A stretch of 64,000 nucleotides of DNA, from NCBI RefSeq assembly GCF_001757995.1, contig NZ_LXLV01000058.1:20830-84829 (forward strand), in the 5' to 3' direction. Source of the stretch: Bacillus mycoides. Lineage in GTDB: Bacteria > Bacillota > Bacilli > Bacillales > Bacillaceae_G. The notes beneath the pieces were generated by a model. It did no database searches. It saw only the letters and a program-made list of their open reading frames with translations, and was not told the DNA's origin. The translations under genes were made by a program, and so were the position numbers. Positions 1 through 9,227 of this stretch are shown here, one piece after another. Positions within the stretch are counted from its first letter, which is position 1. Each line of letters opens with the position of its first letter.

Positions 1-2481
1 TTTAAATTGTAATGGTAATACGCCCATTAATACTAAGTTACTGCGGTGAATACGCTCGAAGCTCTCTGCGATTACTGCTTTAATACCTAATAAGTTTGTA
101 CCTTTCGCAGCCCAGTCACGAGAACTTCCCATACCGTAGTCTTTACCAGCAACAACTAGAAGGCCTGTGCCATCTTCTTTATATTTCATCGCAGCATCAT
201 AGATAGATGTTACTTCACCAGTTGGCCAATATGTTGTATATCCGCCTTCTGTTCCTGGTGCGATTTGGTTTTTAATACGGATGTTTGCGAATGTACCACG
301 CATCATAACTTCATGGTTACCACGACGAGAACCGTAAGAGTTAAAGTCAACTGGTTGTACGCCGTTTTCTAGTAAATAACGTCCAGCTGGCGTATGCTTA
401 CCAATTGAACCTGCTGGTGAAATGTGGTCTGTCGTTACAGAATCACCAAATTTACCAACTATGCGTAAACCTGATAACGTTTCAACTTCACCTGGCTCTT
501 TAGATAATCCTTCGAAAAACGGTGGGTTTTGAATGTATGTTGAATCATTATCCCAAGTATATAAAGCTTCATTTGAAGTTTGGATTTCATTCCAGCGCTC
601 ATTGCTGTTAAATACTTGTGCATATTCTTTTTTGAACAATTCAGATGTAACAACACTTTGAACTACATCTTCAATTTCTTTAGCTGATGGCCAAATATCA
701 TTAAAGTAAACAGCATTACCATTTACATCTTTACCGATTTCATCATTTTTCAGGTCAATATCAACAGTACCTGCAAGTGCATATGCCACAACAAGTGGTG
801 GTGATGCTAAGTAGTTTGCTTTTACAAGTGGGTGAATACGACCTTCAAAGTTACGGTTACCAGATAAAACAGATGTTACTAATAAATCATTTGCTGCGAT
901 TGCTTCTTCTAATTCCTCTGCTAATGGACCAGAGTTACCGATACAAGTCGTACAGCCGTAACCAACTGTTTGGAAACCTAATTGATCTAAATACGTTGTT
1001 AAACCAGACTTATCTAAGTACTCTGTAACAACTTTAGATCCTGGTGCTAATGATGTTTTTACGTAACCAGGTACTTTAAGTCCTTTTTCAATTGCTTTCT
1101 TCGCAACTAAACCTGCTCCAATTAATACGTATGGATTTGACGTATTTGTACAGCTTGTAATCGCAGCGATTGCAATTCCGCCTGTTTTCATCGTTACTTC
1201 TTGATCTTTTAATGTAACTTTCACTTCTTTATCAAACTCTTGCTCATTGAATCCAAGTCCTTGTGTTCCAACTGGTGCTACAACAGCTTTATGGAACGCA
1301 TCTTTCATATCTGAAAGTGGAATTAAATCTTGTGGGCGTTTCGGTCCAGAAAGATTAGATTCAATTGTATTTAAATCAATTTCAACAAGATCAGTATAGA
1401 TTGGATCTTTACTGTCTGCTGTATAGAATAAGCCATTTGCTTTACAATATTCTTCAACAACGCGAATTTGCTCTTCATCTCTACCTGTTAAACGTAAGTA
1501 TTCTAATGAAATGTCGTCGATTGGGAAGAATCCACAAGTTGCACCGTATTCTGGTGCCATATTTGAAATTGTTGCACGGTCAGCTAAAGGCATGCTCTTT
1601 AGTCCACTACCGAAGAACTCAACAAATTTACCAACTACACCTTTTTGACGTAACACTTGTGTTACTTTTAATGCAACATCAGTTGCTGTTGTACCACTTG
1701 GAAGTGTACCAGTTAATTTCACACCGATTACTTCAGGTACTGGGAAATATGAAGGCTGTCCAAGCATTCCTGCTTCTGCTTCAATACCACCAACGCCCCA
1801 TCCAAGAACACCGATACCATTAATCATTGTTGTATGTGAGTCTGTTCCAACTAATGAATCTGGGTATGCAACTAAGTCACCTTCAGCATTTTTCACCGCA
1901 TGAACAACCGGTGCTAAATATTCAAGGTTTACTTGGTGTACAATACCTGTTGCTGGTGGAACTGCACGGTAGTTATCAAATGATTTCTGTGCCCAGCTTA
2001 AAAATTTATAACGTTCTTCATTACGTTTAAACTCTAAGTCCATGTTGAATGCAAGCGAGTCTGCCGTACCTGCTCTATCAACCTGTACAGAGTGGTCAAT
2101 TACAAGGTCTACAGTAATTTCTGGATTAATTTTATCAGGATCCCCGCCCATATCTGCCATTGCTTTACGAAGCGAAGCCAAATCTACAACAGCTGGAACA
2201 CCTGTGAAGTCTTGTAAGATTACACGAGATGGTTTAAACGGAACATCGATATCTTGAACATCTTTCGTTCCCCATTTCGCTAAATTCGTAACATGTTCTT
2301 CTGTAATTACGCGTCCGTCTACTTGACGAAGCACAGATTCAAGTAAAACTTTAACGGAATATGGTAATTGAGATACGTTGCCAACCCCTGCGTTTTCAAG
2401 CGCTTTCAATGCATAATAATGATACGTCTTTCCATCTAGTTCAAAAGTTGCACGTGATTGAAATGGATTATGTTTGACCAT
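1..2481 (-). CDS. acnA: Aconitate hydratase, 5' part (3' end outside window)
   Basis: Converts citrate to isocitrate in the TCA cycle; cytoplasmic [4Fe-4S] enzyme. The frame is open for 827 codons from the ATG at 2481 to the window edge, where it still reads [10 protein letters not shown], a near-C-terminal aconitase motif; about 80 residues should lie outside. Cluster cysteines are visible in SCTNTSNP (near 1140-1160) and [11 protein letters not shown] (near 940-960). A GGGGGG ribosome site lies 7 bases before the start. The neighbours sspO, sspP and a cotM-like gene match the B. subtilis citB locus. Aconitases of this family can also act as RNA-binding regulators when they lose the cluster. 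Confidence 0.97.
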   Translation of the reverse strand, partial: MVKHNPFQSRATFELDGKTYHYYALKALENAGVGNVSQLPYSVKVLLESVLRQVDGRVITEEHVTNLAKWGTKDVQDIDVPFKPSRVILQDFTGVPAVVDLASLRKAMADMGGDPDKINPEITVDLVIDHSVQVDRAGTADSLAFNMDLEFKRNEERYKFLSWAQKSFDNYRAVPPATGIVHQVNLEYLAPVVHAVKNAEGDLVAYPDSLVGTDSHTTMINGIGVLGWGVGGIEAEAGMLGQPSYFPVPEVIGVKLTGTLPSGTTATDVALKVTQVLRQKGVVGKFVEFFGSGLKSMPLADRATISNMAPEYGATCGFFPIDDISLEYLRLTGRDEEQIRVVEEYCKANGLFYTADSKDPIYTDLVEIDLNTIESNLSGPKRPQDLIPLSDMKDAFHKAVVAPVGTQGLGFNEQEFDKEVKVTLKDQEVTMKTGGIAIAAITSCTNTSNPYVLIGAGLVAKKAIEKGLKVPGYVKTSLAPGSKVVTEYLDKSGLTTYLDQLGFQTVGYGCTTCIGNSGPLAEELEEAIAANDLLVTSVLSGNRNFEGRIHPLVKANYLASPPLVVAYALAGTVDIDLKNDEIGKDVNGNAVYFNDIWPSAKEIEDVVQSVVTSELFKKEYAQVFNSNERWNEIQTSNEALYTWDNDSTYIQNPPFFEGLSKEPGEVETLSGLRIVGKFGDSVTTDHISPAGSIGKHTPAGRYLLENGVQPVDFNSYGSRRGNHEVMMRGTFANIRIKNQIAPGTEGGYTTYWPTGEVTSIYDAAMKYKEDGTGLLVVAGKDYGMGSSRDWAAKGTNLLGIKAVIAESFERIHRSNLVLMGVLPLQFK

Positions 2482-2516
2482 TATGTTTCCCCCCTGTTAA
2501 ACGTGACTAAGTTGTC

Positions 2517-2545
2517 TGAATATAAAATGTAGACAAACTTTTCAA
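2517..2545 (-). promoter_or_regulatory. Candidate sigma-A promoter of acnA
   Basis: On the minus strand TTGAAA (2540-2545) and TATTCA (2517-2522) are separated by 17 bases, about 40 bases before the acnA start. Good spacing, moderate hexamers. Confidence 0.5.
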
Positions 2546-2611
2546 TACCTTACGATAATATCTTATTACAACTTTCTAAATAAGTAAATAATAAGAAACT
2601 TATGGATTATC

Positions 2612-2626
2612 ATAAGTTTTCTTTAT
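2612..2626. promoter_or_regulatory. Candidate CcpC dyad upstream of acnA
   Basis: ATAA-N7-TTAT, the dyad form described for the citrate-responsive repressor CcpC of B. subtilis. It lies about 100 bp upstream of the predicted start point and overlaps a 9-bp inverted repeat (AAACTTATG, 6-base spacer, CATAAGTTT) at 2598-2621. A second ATAA/TTAT pair with a shorter spacer lies at about 2556-2566. Confidence 0.35.
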
Positions 2627-2770
2627 CTTTCTAAATTTGAATAGTGTCCATGCTCTTTATCAATACTATTACCATAAAGTAAAGCACTCTTTCAGTGTTT
2701 TACTTTACGTTCATATATGCTATGAACAACTCATGGTTCGTCTATAAAAAACATTATAGAGGTGAGAAAA

Positions 2771-2920
2771 ATGGGTAAACGAAAAGCCAATCATATTATT
2801 TCAGGAATGAATGCTGCATCCGCACAAGGACAAGGAGCTGGTTATAACGAAGAGTTCGCAAACGAGCCTTTAACACCAGCAGAGCGACAAAATAATAAGA
2901 AACGCAAAAAGAACCAGTAA
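2771..2920 (+). CDS. sspO: Small acid-soluble spore protein O
   Basis: A 49-residue, lysine- and asparagine-rich protein starting [16 protein letters not shown] and ending [11 protein letters not shown], the ends typical of SspO (CotK) in Bacillus. Minor SASPs of this kind accumulate in the forespore core. The ATG at 2771 follows GAGGTGAG. The gene is divergent from acnA and followed by a hairpin terminator, the same arrangement as sspO-citB in B. subtilis. Sequence between 2676 and 2729 has two inverted repeats upstream, but no convincing sigma-G -35 element could be assigned. Confidence 0.93.
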   Translation: MGKRKANHIISGMNAASAQGQGAGYNEEFANEPLTPAERQNNKKRKKNQ

Positions 2921-2921
2921 C

Positions 2922-2961
2922 AAAAAATCCCAAAAGGTCCATTTTCCTTTTGGGATTTTTT
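2922..2961. terminator. Bidirectional terminator, sspO / deacetylase
   Basis: AAAAAATCCCAAAAGG pairs with CCTTTTGGGATTTTTT around an 8-base loop. A/T runs on both sides make it usable by both convergent genes. Confidence 0.9.
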
Positions 2962-3687
2962 CTAATGTTTATAACGTAACAACTCCGAAACTGTTACAAA
3001 TCGATACCCCTGCTTTTTAAGCTCAGGTAAAATTTTTGCTAATGCCGCAACTGTTTGACTACGATCACTGCCTCCATCGTGCAACAGTACAATATCTCCA
3101 CTTTTAGCATTTTTCACAACATGATTTACAATGGATTCAGTACCTGGATTCGCCCAATCACGAGGGTCTTGATGCCATGACCATAGAACAATTTGATACC
3201 CAGCTTTTTTTGCCGTAGTAAATACAGCATCATTAATATATCCACCTGGGGGACGGAACAATAAAGGTTCTTTCGCCCATTTTTCAAAATATTTCTTTCC
3301 ATTTAAAATATCATTTTCTAATTTTTCATCTGATGAATTGCTCGCATACAAATGATTCATCGTATGATTTCCAATTTCATGTCCTTCTTTCAACACTTGC
3401 TTTACTAAATATGGATTACGCTGAACTCGAAATCCAATCATAAAAAAAGTCGCTTCCGCCTTATATTGATGTAATAAATCTAGGATTTGCGGTGTGTATG
3501 TTGGATCTGGTCCATCATCAAATGTGATTGCAATAACCTTTTCATTATTTGGCACTTCCCACGTTACATAGCCAGTTGGTTCTAGCTCTTTTCTGAGCAA
3601 CATTTTCGCTTCCACTTTATCCACTTGAAATATATGTACTGCACAAATTAAAGAAAAAATTAGTAGAATAATTTTTTGTTTCTGCAT
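2962..3687 (-). CDS. Secreted polysaccharide (peptidoglycan) deacetylase, NodB family
   Basis: 241 residues with an N-terminal signal peptide (residues 1-27, ending KVEA) and a NodB domain. All five catalytic motifs are present: TFDDGPD (55-61), H108-x3-H112, RPPGG (145-149), DPRDW (174-178) and LLHDGG (201-206). The aspartate and two histidines bind the catalytic metal. The family removes acetyl groups from N-acetylglucosamine or N-acetylmuramic acid of peptidoglycan or related glycans outside the membrane. Which glycan is not visible. No strong ribosome site precedes the ATG; the signal peptide favours this start. The gene lies among spore genes, so a spore-cortex role is possible but unproven. 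Confidence 0.92.
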   Translation of the reverse strand: MQKQKIILLIFSLICAVHIFQVDKVEAKMLLRKELEPTGYVTWEVPNNEKVIAITFDDGPDPTYTPQILDLLHQYKAEATFFMIGFRVQRNPYLVKQVLKEGHEIGNHTMNHLYASNSSDEKLENDILNGKKYFEKWAKEPLLFRPPGGYINDAVFTTAKKAGYQIVLWSWHQDPRDWANPGTESIVNHVVKNAKSGDIVLLHDGGSDRSQTVAALAKILPELKKQGYRFVTVSELLRYKH

Positions 3688-3733
3688 ATTAGCGCCAAAA
3701 GTTTTGAGATTGTTGAATACACAATAACCTCAT

Positions 3734-3997
3734 TTACTTTTCTAATTGATCTACATTTCGCATAATATTTTGGAGATTATTTTCGTATTGCTCAAGTTGT
3801 GGACGTTGTGTTTCCGAAGCTACTTCTAGCGCATTTTGAATCTGTTCATACGCTTCCTGGACCTCTTGGCGTAACTCTTTTAAATCATGACCGTAGTTTG
3901 GATCATTTTTTACAATGTTGTTAAATGTATTTTCTGCTTGTGTAACTCCTTGCTGTGCAGCTTGAAAAGCTTGTTGTTTATCTTTATGATATGGCAT
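3734..3997 (-). CDS. Small coiled-coil protein of unknown function
   Basis: 87 residues, soluble, almost entirely predicted helix, rich in Gln, Glu and Asn, with heptad-like spacing through residues 15-85. The start MPYHKDKQQ is set by AAAGGGGAT on the coding strand. I do not recognise a characterised family. It lies between spore genes sspP and sspO, so forespore expression is possible, but nothing in the protein shows it. Confidence 0.8.
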   Translation of the reverse strand: MPYHKDKQQAFQAAQQGVTQAENTFNNIVKNDPNYGHDLKELRQEVQEAYEQIQNALEVASETQRPQLEQYENNLQNIMRNVDQLEK

Positions 3998-4118
3998 TAT
4001 ACAATCCCCTTTCTATAATAGTTAGTCCCATTTATCTTTACCTTTTTTTCTAAAAAAATTCTCGTATAAATTCGCAAACTTCTCTCATTCTAAATAGGAA
4101 GAGGAGGTGTCATATACA

Positions 4119-4241
4119 ATGGGAAAAAACAATCGTGAATCTAAAGAAAAAAAAGGACAACCTGAACCATTAAGCGGATCTCATAAAGTAAAAAATCGTA
4201 ATCATTCTCGTCAAAAAAATCATGCTCATCATGATATGTAA
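4119..4241 (+). CDS. sspP: Small acid-soluble spore protein P
   Basis: A 40-residue basic protein with the block [20 protein letters not shown] and the ending HHDM, matching SspP (CotL) of B. subtilis, a minor forespore SASP. The ATG at 4119 follows a perfect GAGGAGGTG at 4101-4109. In B. subtilis sspP adjoins sspO and cotM; here the deacetylase and the coiled-coil gene are interposed. Confidence 0.9.
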   Translation: MGKNNRESKEKKGQPEPLSGSHKVKNRNHSRQKNHAHHDM

Positions 4242-4365
4242 AACAAAACATTCACACTAGCTACCTTTGTCACATACAATGTTTATATTTTTCCATTTAT
4301 TCTTCACCCCTAGTTCATTCATGCATAACATAGTATGAATTGAGATTTTACGGAGGGTGTCTTAC

Positions 4366-4752
4366 ATGGGCAAGAAAAAGAAGGATTGTCTTTTTCATGT
4401 TGATGGTTTCGAAGAATGGATGGATCAATTTTGTTCTGATTCTTGTAGTAATTTTAGTTTTCCAAATCAAATTCATATTGATCTTTGTGAAACAGAACAA
4501 GAATACATTTTGGAAACAGATGTACCAATTATAACTGAACAAAATGTACTCATTAAAAAGATGGAGACAGGCCTAAACATTTGCATACTTCATAAAAACA
4601 CTTCTTTACAGCGGATCATTCCTTTACCTGCTAATATCATGTACAAGAAGATGCTAGCCTGCTTAGAGAATGGATATTTAGCCATTCATATTTCCAAAAA
4701 CGAAGTTGCCAATACGCATGAAGAGAAAGTCTTTTTTCGAATTAACGATTGA
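4366..4752 (+). CDS. cotM: CotM-like small heat-shock (alpha-crystallin) spore protein
   Basis: 128 residues. An N-terminal FEEWMDQFC segment leads into an alpha-crystallin-like domain: IHIDLCETEQEYILETDV at about residues 38-55, a basic ...RIIPLP strand and a terminal NGYLAIHISK strand. The arrangement resembles CotM, an outer spore-coat protein of the Hsp20 superfamily in B. subtilis, where cotM also neighbours sspP. The ATG at 4366, 6 bases after CGGAGGGTG, is preferred over a GTG that falls inside that ribosome site. The Cys-rich N-terminus is unusual for Hsp20 proteins. A generic Hsp20 protein remains the alternative. Confidence 0.72.
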   Translation: MGKKKKDCLFHVDGFEEWMDQFCSDSCSNFSFPNQIHIDLCETEQEYILETDVPIITEQNVLIKKMETGLNICILHKNTSLQRIIPLPANIMYKKMLACLENGYLAIHISKNEVANTHEEKVFFRIND

Positions 4753-4762
4753 TATAAATACA

Positions 4763-4805
4763 AATATAAGCCCGAGCAACCTTTTAGTTTGCTCGGGCTT
4801 ATATT
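4763..4805. terminator. Bidirectional terminator, cotM / MFS transporter
   Basis: AATATAAGCCCGAGCAA pairs with TTGCTCGGGCTTATATT; the 17-bp GC-cored stem separates two convergent genes. Confidence 0.9.
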
Positions 4806-6042
4806 ATTTCACTTGTATTTCAATATTAGAATCTCTATCATATCTTTTGTTCAATAAACCTTTTGTAACTAAAAGTACAGGAAATGCTACAGTTGAAAAT
4901 ATAGCTAGCGCTGCAAATACTACAAATCCATTTTGATACCCGTAATAATCGAGAAGTACTCCCCCAAACCAAGGACCAATTACTCCTCCAATTCCTGAAA
5001 ATCCCATCGCTCCGAAGTATGTGCCTTTCAGATTGGAATCAGCGATCTCATCAATAAATACATCTGTCATTGAGAACATTAAAACTTCTCCAAATGTAAA
5101 AACAATTGTACAAATAGCTGCCCCTAACATGGATTCTACTAGTCCAAATCCAAACAATCCCCCGCTCACAAATAACGTTCCAACCATAATAGACGCTAAT
5201 GGCGTATACTTTTTACATATTTGAATAACAGGGTATTGAATAACTACTACCGTAATTGCATTTAAAGCTAGCATATATGAGAACAACTTCACTCCATCCT
5301 GAAATATATGTGCATTTGCAAAATATTGAGATACTGTCGTGGTTAAATGTGAAAAACCACTATTACTCAAAATAATCCCGACTAAAGCAACTAAAAATAC
5401 TACATCCCTTCGCAAAATGCGAATTGCATTTAACATTGTAACAGGCTTATCTGTATTTACTTTCTTTTGTTCAAGTGGGTACTTCTTAAATTGGAACGCT
5501 AATATAGCTGTATATAGAATGTATACTCCAGCTGCTACTAAAAAAGGGATTGTTGATTTTGCACTTCCGATCTGTAATCCGACAAGTGGGCCAATCGCTA
5601 CCCCAACATTTATTGCACCGTAACGCAAATTATATACGAGTAAACGATACTCTGGTTTTGTTAAATCTGATAATAAAGCTCTTGATGTCGGTTCAAAAAA
5701 AGACCGACATAACCCATTCAAAGCGTTTAATAGAAAGAAACTAAAAACATGATCTGCAACTGAAAACCCTATAAATACAAAAACCCAAACGATCATGGAC
5801 CATATTATAATCATCTTTCGACCAAATCGATCCGATAAATTGCCCCCAATAAAACTAGCAAACACTCCAACAAGCGCACTCGTTCCAATGATAGCACCCG
5901 TCATTCCAGCTGACACACCTTTAACAGTCGTTAAATAAATTGCTAAAAAAGGAATACTCATTGAAGTGGCGAACCTCGCAAATAGAGTCCCTATTATAAT
6001 TGTCATTCCAAGCGGATGAATCTGTTGTAACTTCCCCTTCAT
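4804..6042 (-). CDS. MFS drug-efflux-like transporter
   Basis: 412 residues with about 12 hydrophobic helices. The family signature between helices 2 and 3, GGNLSDRFGRK, is at residues 66-76. Inner-membrane proton-driven antiporters of this kind export drugs or metabolites; the substrate cannot be read from sequence. The ATG follows AAAGGGAGAG. The gene has its own terminators on both sides and no partner, so it is probably monocistronic. Confidence 0.9.
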   Translation of the reverse strand: MKGKLQQIHPLGMTIIIGTLFARFATSMSIPFLAIYLTTVKGVSAGMTGAIIGTSALVGVFASFIGGNLSDRFGRKMIIIWSMIVWVFVFIGFSVADHVFSFFLLNALNGLCRSFFEPTSRALLSDLTKPEYRLLVYNLRYGAINVGVAIGPLVGLQIGSAKSTIPFLVAAGVYILYTAILAFQFKKYPLEQKKVNTDKPVTMLNAIRILRRDVVFLVALVGIILSNSGFSHLTTTVSQYFANAHIFQDGVKLFSYMLALNAITVVVIQYPVIQICKKYTPLASIMVGTLFVSGGLFGFGLVESMLGAAICTIVFTFGEVLMFSMTDVFIDEIADSNLKGTYFGAMGFSGIGGVIGPWFGGVLLDYYGYQNGFVVFAALAIFSTVAFPVLLVTKGLLNKRYDRDSNIEIQVK

Positions 6043-6070
6043 CTCTAACCTACTCTCCCTTTTCCTACAT

Positions 6071-6105
6071 AAAAAAAGAAAGCAAAGGATCTGCTTTCTT
6101 TTTCC
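6071..6105. terminator. Terminator downstream of the 6109-6516 gene
   Basis: AAAAAGAAAGCA pairs with TGCTTTCTTTTT; T run on the minus strand. Confidence 0.8.
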
Positions 6106-6108
6106 TTT

Positions 6109-6516
6109 TTATACTTGAGATGTTTGCACCCGAGCCGTTCTCGATATGTCCATATCAATGCCATATGTAAACTGTAATTCTTTACAAATATCTTTAATTA
6201 AAATGGCTACGTTATACTTTTCATTAAATTGTAAAACAATGTTTTCCACTTCTTCATATGTATACTTATATTCGCCAGTAATTACACTTTTTAAATCAAA
6301 GCATTCGTTAATACAAAGCTGCACAAGTAATTGATCATACTTCTCTATCACATCTTCTTTCTTCCAAAGTAACTCCTTTACATATAACCGATCAAACTTC
6401 ACACTTTCTCGATTACATTCCGTTAAAATCCGGGTCGTCTCATTCAATTCTCGATATAATTCGGAAATATTTCTGCTTAAACTAAGCAGCTTATCTACGC
6501 CGTTTTCATATAGCAT
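6109..6516 (-). CDS. Helical protein of unknown function
   Basis: 135 residues, soluble, Glu/Lys/Leu-rich and mostly helical. I recognise no family. Of two close ATGs, the second (6516) is 7 bases from GGGGGTGG and is preferred; the first at 6522 is only one base away. Flanked by terminators, so monocistronic and divergent from the alaX-like gene. Confidence 0.75.
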   Translation of the reverse strand: MLYENGVDKLLSLSRNISELYRELNETTRILTECNRESVKFDRLYVKELLWKKEDVIEKYDQLLVQLCINECFDLKSVITGEYKYTYEEVENIVLQFNEKYNVAILIKDICKELQFTYGIDMDISRTARVQTSQV

Positions 6517-6653
6517 TTTCATTCCACCCCCGCATTTTCTTTTTCTTATTATAGCAAGAAAATTCTAAAAATAGTTTCTTTCTTCTGAAATATTAGGAAA
6601 CTAATTTCAATTGCTTTACAATGAAACTAGTGAACACGAAAGGGGAAAGAAAT

Positions 6654-7856
6654 TTGGAGCAAAAATTATATTACACTGACGCTTATAAACAAGACTTTAC
6701 TACTAAAGTTATAAAGCAAGATTATGATAAAGAAGGTAACTTATACGTTGTTTTAAATGAAACGGCATTTTATCCAACAGGCGGTGGGCAACCATATGAT
6801 ACTGGAACATTAAATGGCACCCCAGTAACTAATGTCGAAGAAGTAGATGGAGAAATTCGTCATTTTATTGTAGAACAATTACATACAGAAAAAGTAGAAG
6901 GAAAAATCAATTGGGAGCGCCGTTTTGATCATATGCAGCAACATGCAGCTCAGCACATTTTATCTGCTGCTTTTTGGGATCATTTTAACATACCCACTAT
7001 CGGATTCCACCTTGGAAAAGAAACAGTAACAATTGATTTAGAAACGACAAACCTACCTACAGAAACGGTTGAAAAAGCAGTGCAAATTGCCAATAACATT
7101 GTTTTCGAAAACCATCCGATCCGTATAGAGTGGATGAACTTAGAAGAAGCGAAAACATTACCTCTTCGTAAAGAACCAACTATGAAAGAAAATATACGTG
7201 TTGTTATTATCGAAAACTATGATTACAACGGCTGTGGTGGAACGCATCCAAAACATACTGGGGAAATAGGTCCTATTCAAGTACTAGGATGGGAGCGCAA
7301 TAAAGGTGGTATACGCTTAACATTTATTGCTGGTTGGCGCACACTTAAATTAATGGGACAACAGCAACAAATTATGAAAGATGTTTCCAAACAATTAAAC
7401 AGTGGCGAAACTGATATTCCAGCAAAAGTGGCACAACTTCTTGCTTCTCAAAAAGAAAACGAAAAAACAATACAAACAATGAATGAAAAATTATTATTTG
7501 CAGAAGCAAATGAACTATTACAACAGCCTGCAGAAATACACGTTGGAGTACTCATTTCTAAAGTATTTACAAATCGTTCCATGCAAGAAATTGCAAAACT
7601 GTCCGCTATTATTACAGAACAACAAGAGCATGCAATTACATATTTCGTTATTGAAAATGAAGACAAATTACAATGTATTCTTGCTTGTGGTAAAGCAGTG
7701 ACACTCGATATGAACACACTTTTAAAAGATGCCCTTCCTACAATTGAAGGAAAAGGTGGCGGAAATAAAAAAAGTGCTCGCGGCGGCGGAAAAGCAATTA
7801 TGACTGGGGACGAGTTTTTAAATCAACTTGTTTCTTCTTTACAATCTGCAGTGTAG
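6654..7856 (+). CDS. Alanyl-tRNA editing protein, long AlaX type
   Basis: 400 residues from the TTG at 6654, which follows AGGGGAAAG; an upstream in-frame ATG at 6621 lacks a ribosome site. The N-terminal half matches the free-standing AlaRS editing domain: YPTGGGQP near 40-47 and zinc ligands H97-x3-H101 and C194-x3-H198 (CGGTH). The C-terminal third has the DHHA1 glycine-rich segment GKGGGNKKSARGGG. AlaX proteins hydrolyse Ser or Gly mischarged on tRNA-Ala in the cytoplasm. No partner gene; a hairpin terminator follows. Confidence 0.93.
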   Translation: MEQKLYYTDAYKQDFTTKVIKQDYDKEGNLYVVLNETAFYPTGGGQPYDTGTLNGTPVTNVEEVDGEIRHFIVEQLHTEKVEGKINWERRFDHMQQHAAQHILSAAFWDHFNIPTIGFHLGKETVTIDLETTNLPTETVEKAVQIANNIVFENHPIRIEWMNLEEAKTLPLRKEPTMKENIRVVIIENYDYNGCGGTHPKHTGEIGPIQVLGWERNKGGIRLTFIAGWRTLKLMGQQQQIMKDVSKQLNSGETDIPAKVAQLLASQKENEKTIQTMNEKLLFAEANELLQQPAEIHVGVLISKVFTNRSMQEIAKLSAIITEQQEHAITYFVIENEDKLQCILACGKAVTLDMNTLLKDALPTIEGKGGGNKKSARGGGKAIMTGDEFLNQLVSSLQSAV

Positions 7857-7867
7857 ATTATTTTATG

Positions 7868-7901
7868 AAGTGGATGTCATTGAACTGTGTGACATCCACT
7901 T
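7868..7901 (+). terminator. Terminator of the alaX-like gene
   Basis: AAGTGGATGTCA pairs with TGACATCCACTT and is followed by CTCTTTTCT. Confidence 0.8.
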
Positions 7902-8057
7902 CTCTTTTCTGCTTTGTGCACAGTAGTACAGTAAATGAAATTATATGAACGATTCTGCAAATATATCTATCACAACTCGCAATATATCAGCGATTCTATA
8001 AGAAATATCGATTTACCGACAAAATACGATAATGAACACAGCTTATAGAGTAAGAGA

Positions 8058-8080
8058 AGGCTGCTACACAATAACAGCCT
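8058..8080 (-). terminator. Weak terminator of the Nudix gene
   Basis: AGGCTG pairs with CAGCCT around an 11-base loop just past the Nudix stop, with a broken T run on the minus strand. Confidence 0.4.
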
Positions 8081-8090
8081 CCTCCTATAT

Positions 8091-8534
8091 TTACAAACCA
8101 ATATTTTGTTTTAATCCTTGATAACTCCCAGCGTTCAAGAACTTTTTAGATGCAAGTTTAATGAACTTCTCAGAAAAACCATAGCCACTTAATTCTTTAA
8201 TCGGTACCATTTGCACATCATGAATCGGATTATGATCAAACTCATTTGAAGGTAGTGTAATTTCACCTTCTACCTTTTCAAGTAAAAATGTAATATGTAA
8301 TAAAGATGGGCTAGCATCCGGTTTATCACAAACATATAGTAGCTTCTTAATTTTAACTTCTAATCCCGTTTCTTCTCTCATTTCTCGAATCATTGCTTCT
8401 TCTAACGTTTCACCGTTCTCTACTCTCCCTCCAGGTAAAGACCAATTTCGGTTAGCAACTTTTTGGTTTACTAGCAATATCTTATCATCTTCAATTAAAA
8501 CTCCAGTAACACGAACTTGCATTACATTTTCCAT
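8091..8534 (-). CDS. Nudix hydrolase
   Basis: 147 residues with a complete Nudix box at residues 35-60 (GGRVENGETLEEA...REMREETGLEV), including the REXXEE metal-binding glutamates. It should hydrolyse a nucleoside diphosphate linked to another group; the substrate is unknown. The ATG at 8534 follows GAGGAGA; an upstream in-frame start at 8579 has no such site. Divergent from the SAP-domain gene. Confidence 0.9.
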   Translation of the reverse strand: MENVMQVRVTGVLIEDDKILLVNQKVANRNWSLPGGRVENGETLEEAMIREMREETGLEVKIKKLLYVCDKPDASPSLLHITFLLEKVEGEITLPSNEFDHNPIHDVQMVPIKELSGYGFSEKFIKLASKKFLNAGSYQGLKQNIGL

Positions 8535-8638
8535 ATGTAATCTCCTCTTCCCTTTACATTTACAAATTAATCCTTCCACAAAAAGAACGTACGTTTTATA
8601 ATTAAAGGAAATTATGGAAGAAAGAAGTTGTTACATTC

Positions 8639-9220
8639 ATGCGTCCACCTTTAACAAAGTCTATATCACTCGAAGATTTCCAAAATTATTATTGGTTAAA
8701 AGCTGAACTGCAAACATTTTGTCGTGAGCATGATTTACCAGCGACCGACTCTAAAGTCGAAATCACTGAGCGTATCTCACATTATTTAACTACAGGAAAA
8801 ATATTAAAAAACAGTTCTCATCAAAAAAAGAGTAAAACATCTCTCTCTTATAAAGAGCTTTCTTTACAAACAGTTATTACTGAAAATCACCGTTGTAGTG
8901 AAGATGTTCTTGCTTTTTTTAAAGAAAATATCGACGCAAACTTCCGCTTTACAGTAGCCCTTCAAAAGTTTTTTAAAGAGAATATCGGAAAAACATATGA
9001 AGATGCTATAACGTTTTGGTATGAAGAAAATGAAAGAAAAAAAGACCCTACATATAAAACAACTATCGGTACACAGTTTGAATACAATCGTTTTACTCGT
9101 GCTTTTTTCGAAGACCCTTTCAACAAAGGAAAATCAAAAGCTGATGCAATCGCTGCTTGGAACGAAATAAAAGTAAAACCTGGTAGCAATGCCTATATTC
9201 CTCAAAAAGTAGAAAACTAG
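8639..9220 (+). CDS. SAP-domain protein of unknown function
   Basis: 193 residues. Residues 10-55 fit a SAP (helix-extension-helix) fold, LKAELQTFCREHDLPATDSK..ITERISHYL, a putative nucleic-acid-binding module. The C-terminal part (about 70-190) repeats short FFKEN and W..N elements and resembles the DUF6434 type of domain found with SAP in Bacillus; this name is from memory. The role is unknown. The stop is 8 bases from the convergent thiolase stop. Confidence 0.8.
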   Translation: MRPPLTKSISLEDFQNYYWLKAELQTFCREHDLPATDSKVEITERISHYLTTGKILKNSSHQKKSKTSLSYKELSLQTVITENHRCSEDVLAFFKENIDANFRFTVALQKFFKENIGKTYEDAITFWYEENERKKDPTYKTTIGTQFEYNRFTRAFFEDPFNKGKSKADAIAAWNEIKVKPGSNAYIPQKVEN

Positions 9221-9227
9221 TTCCTTT

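Noticed and set aside
1365-1823. 152-codon plus-strand frame inside acnA
   Set aside because: Antisense to aconitase, biased Leu/Tyr/His composition, no ribosome site.
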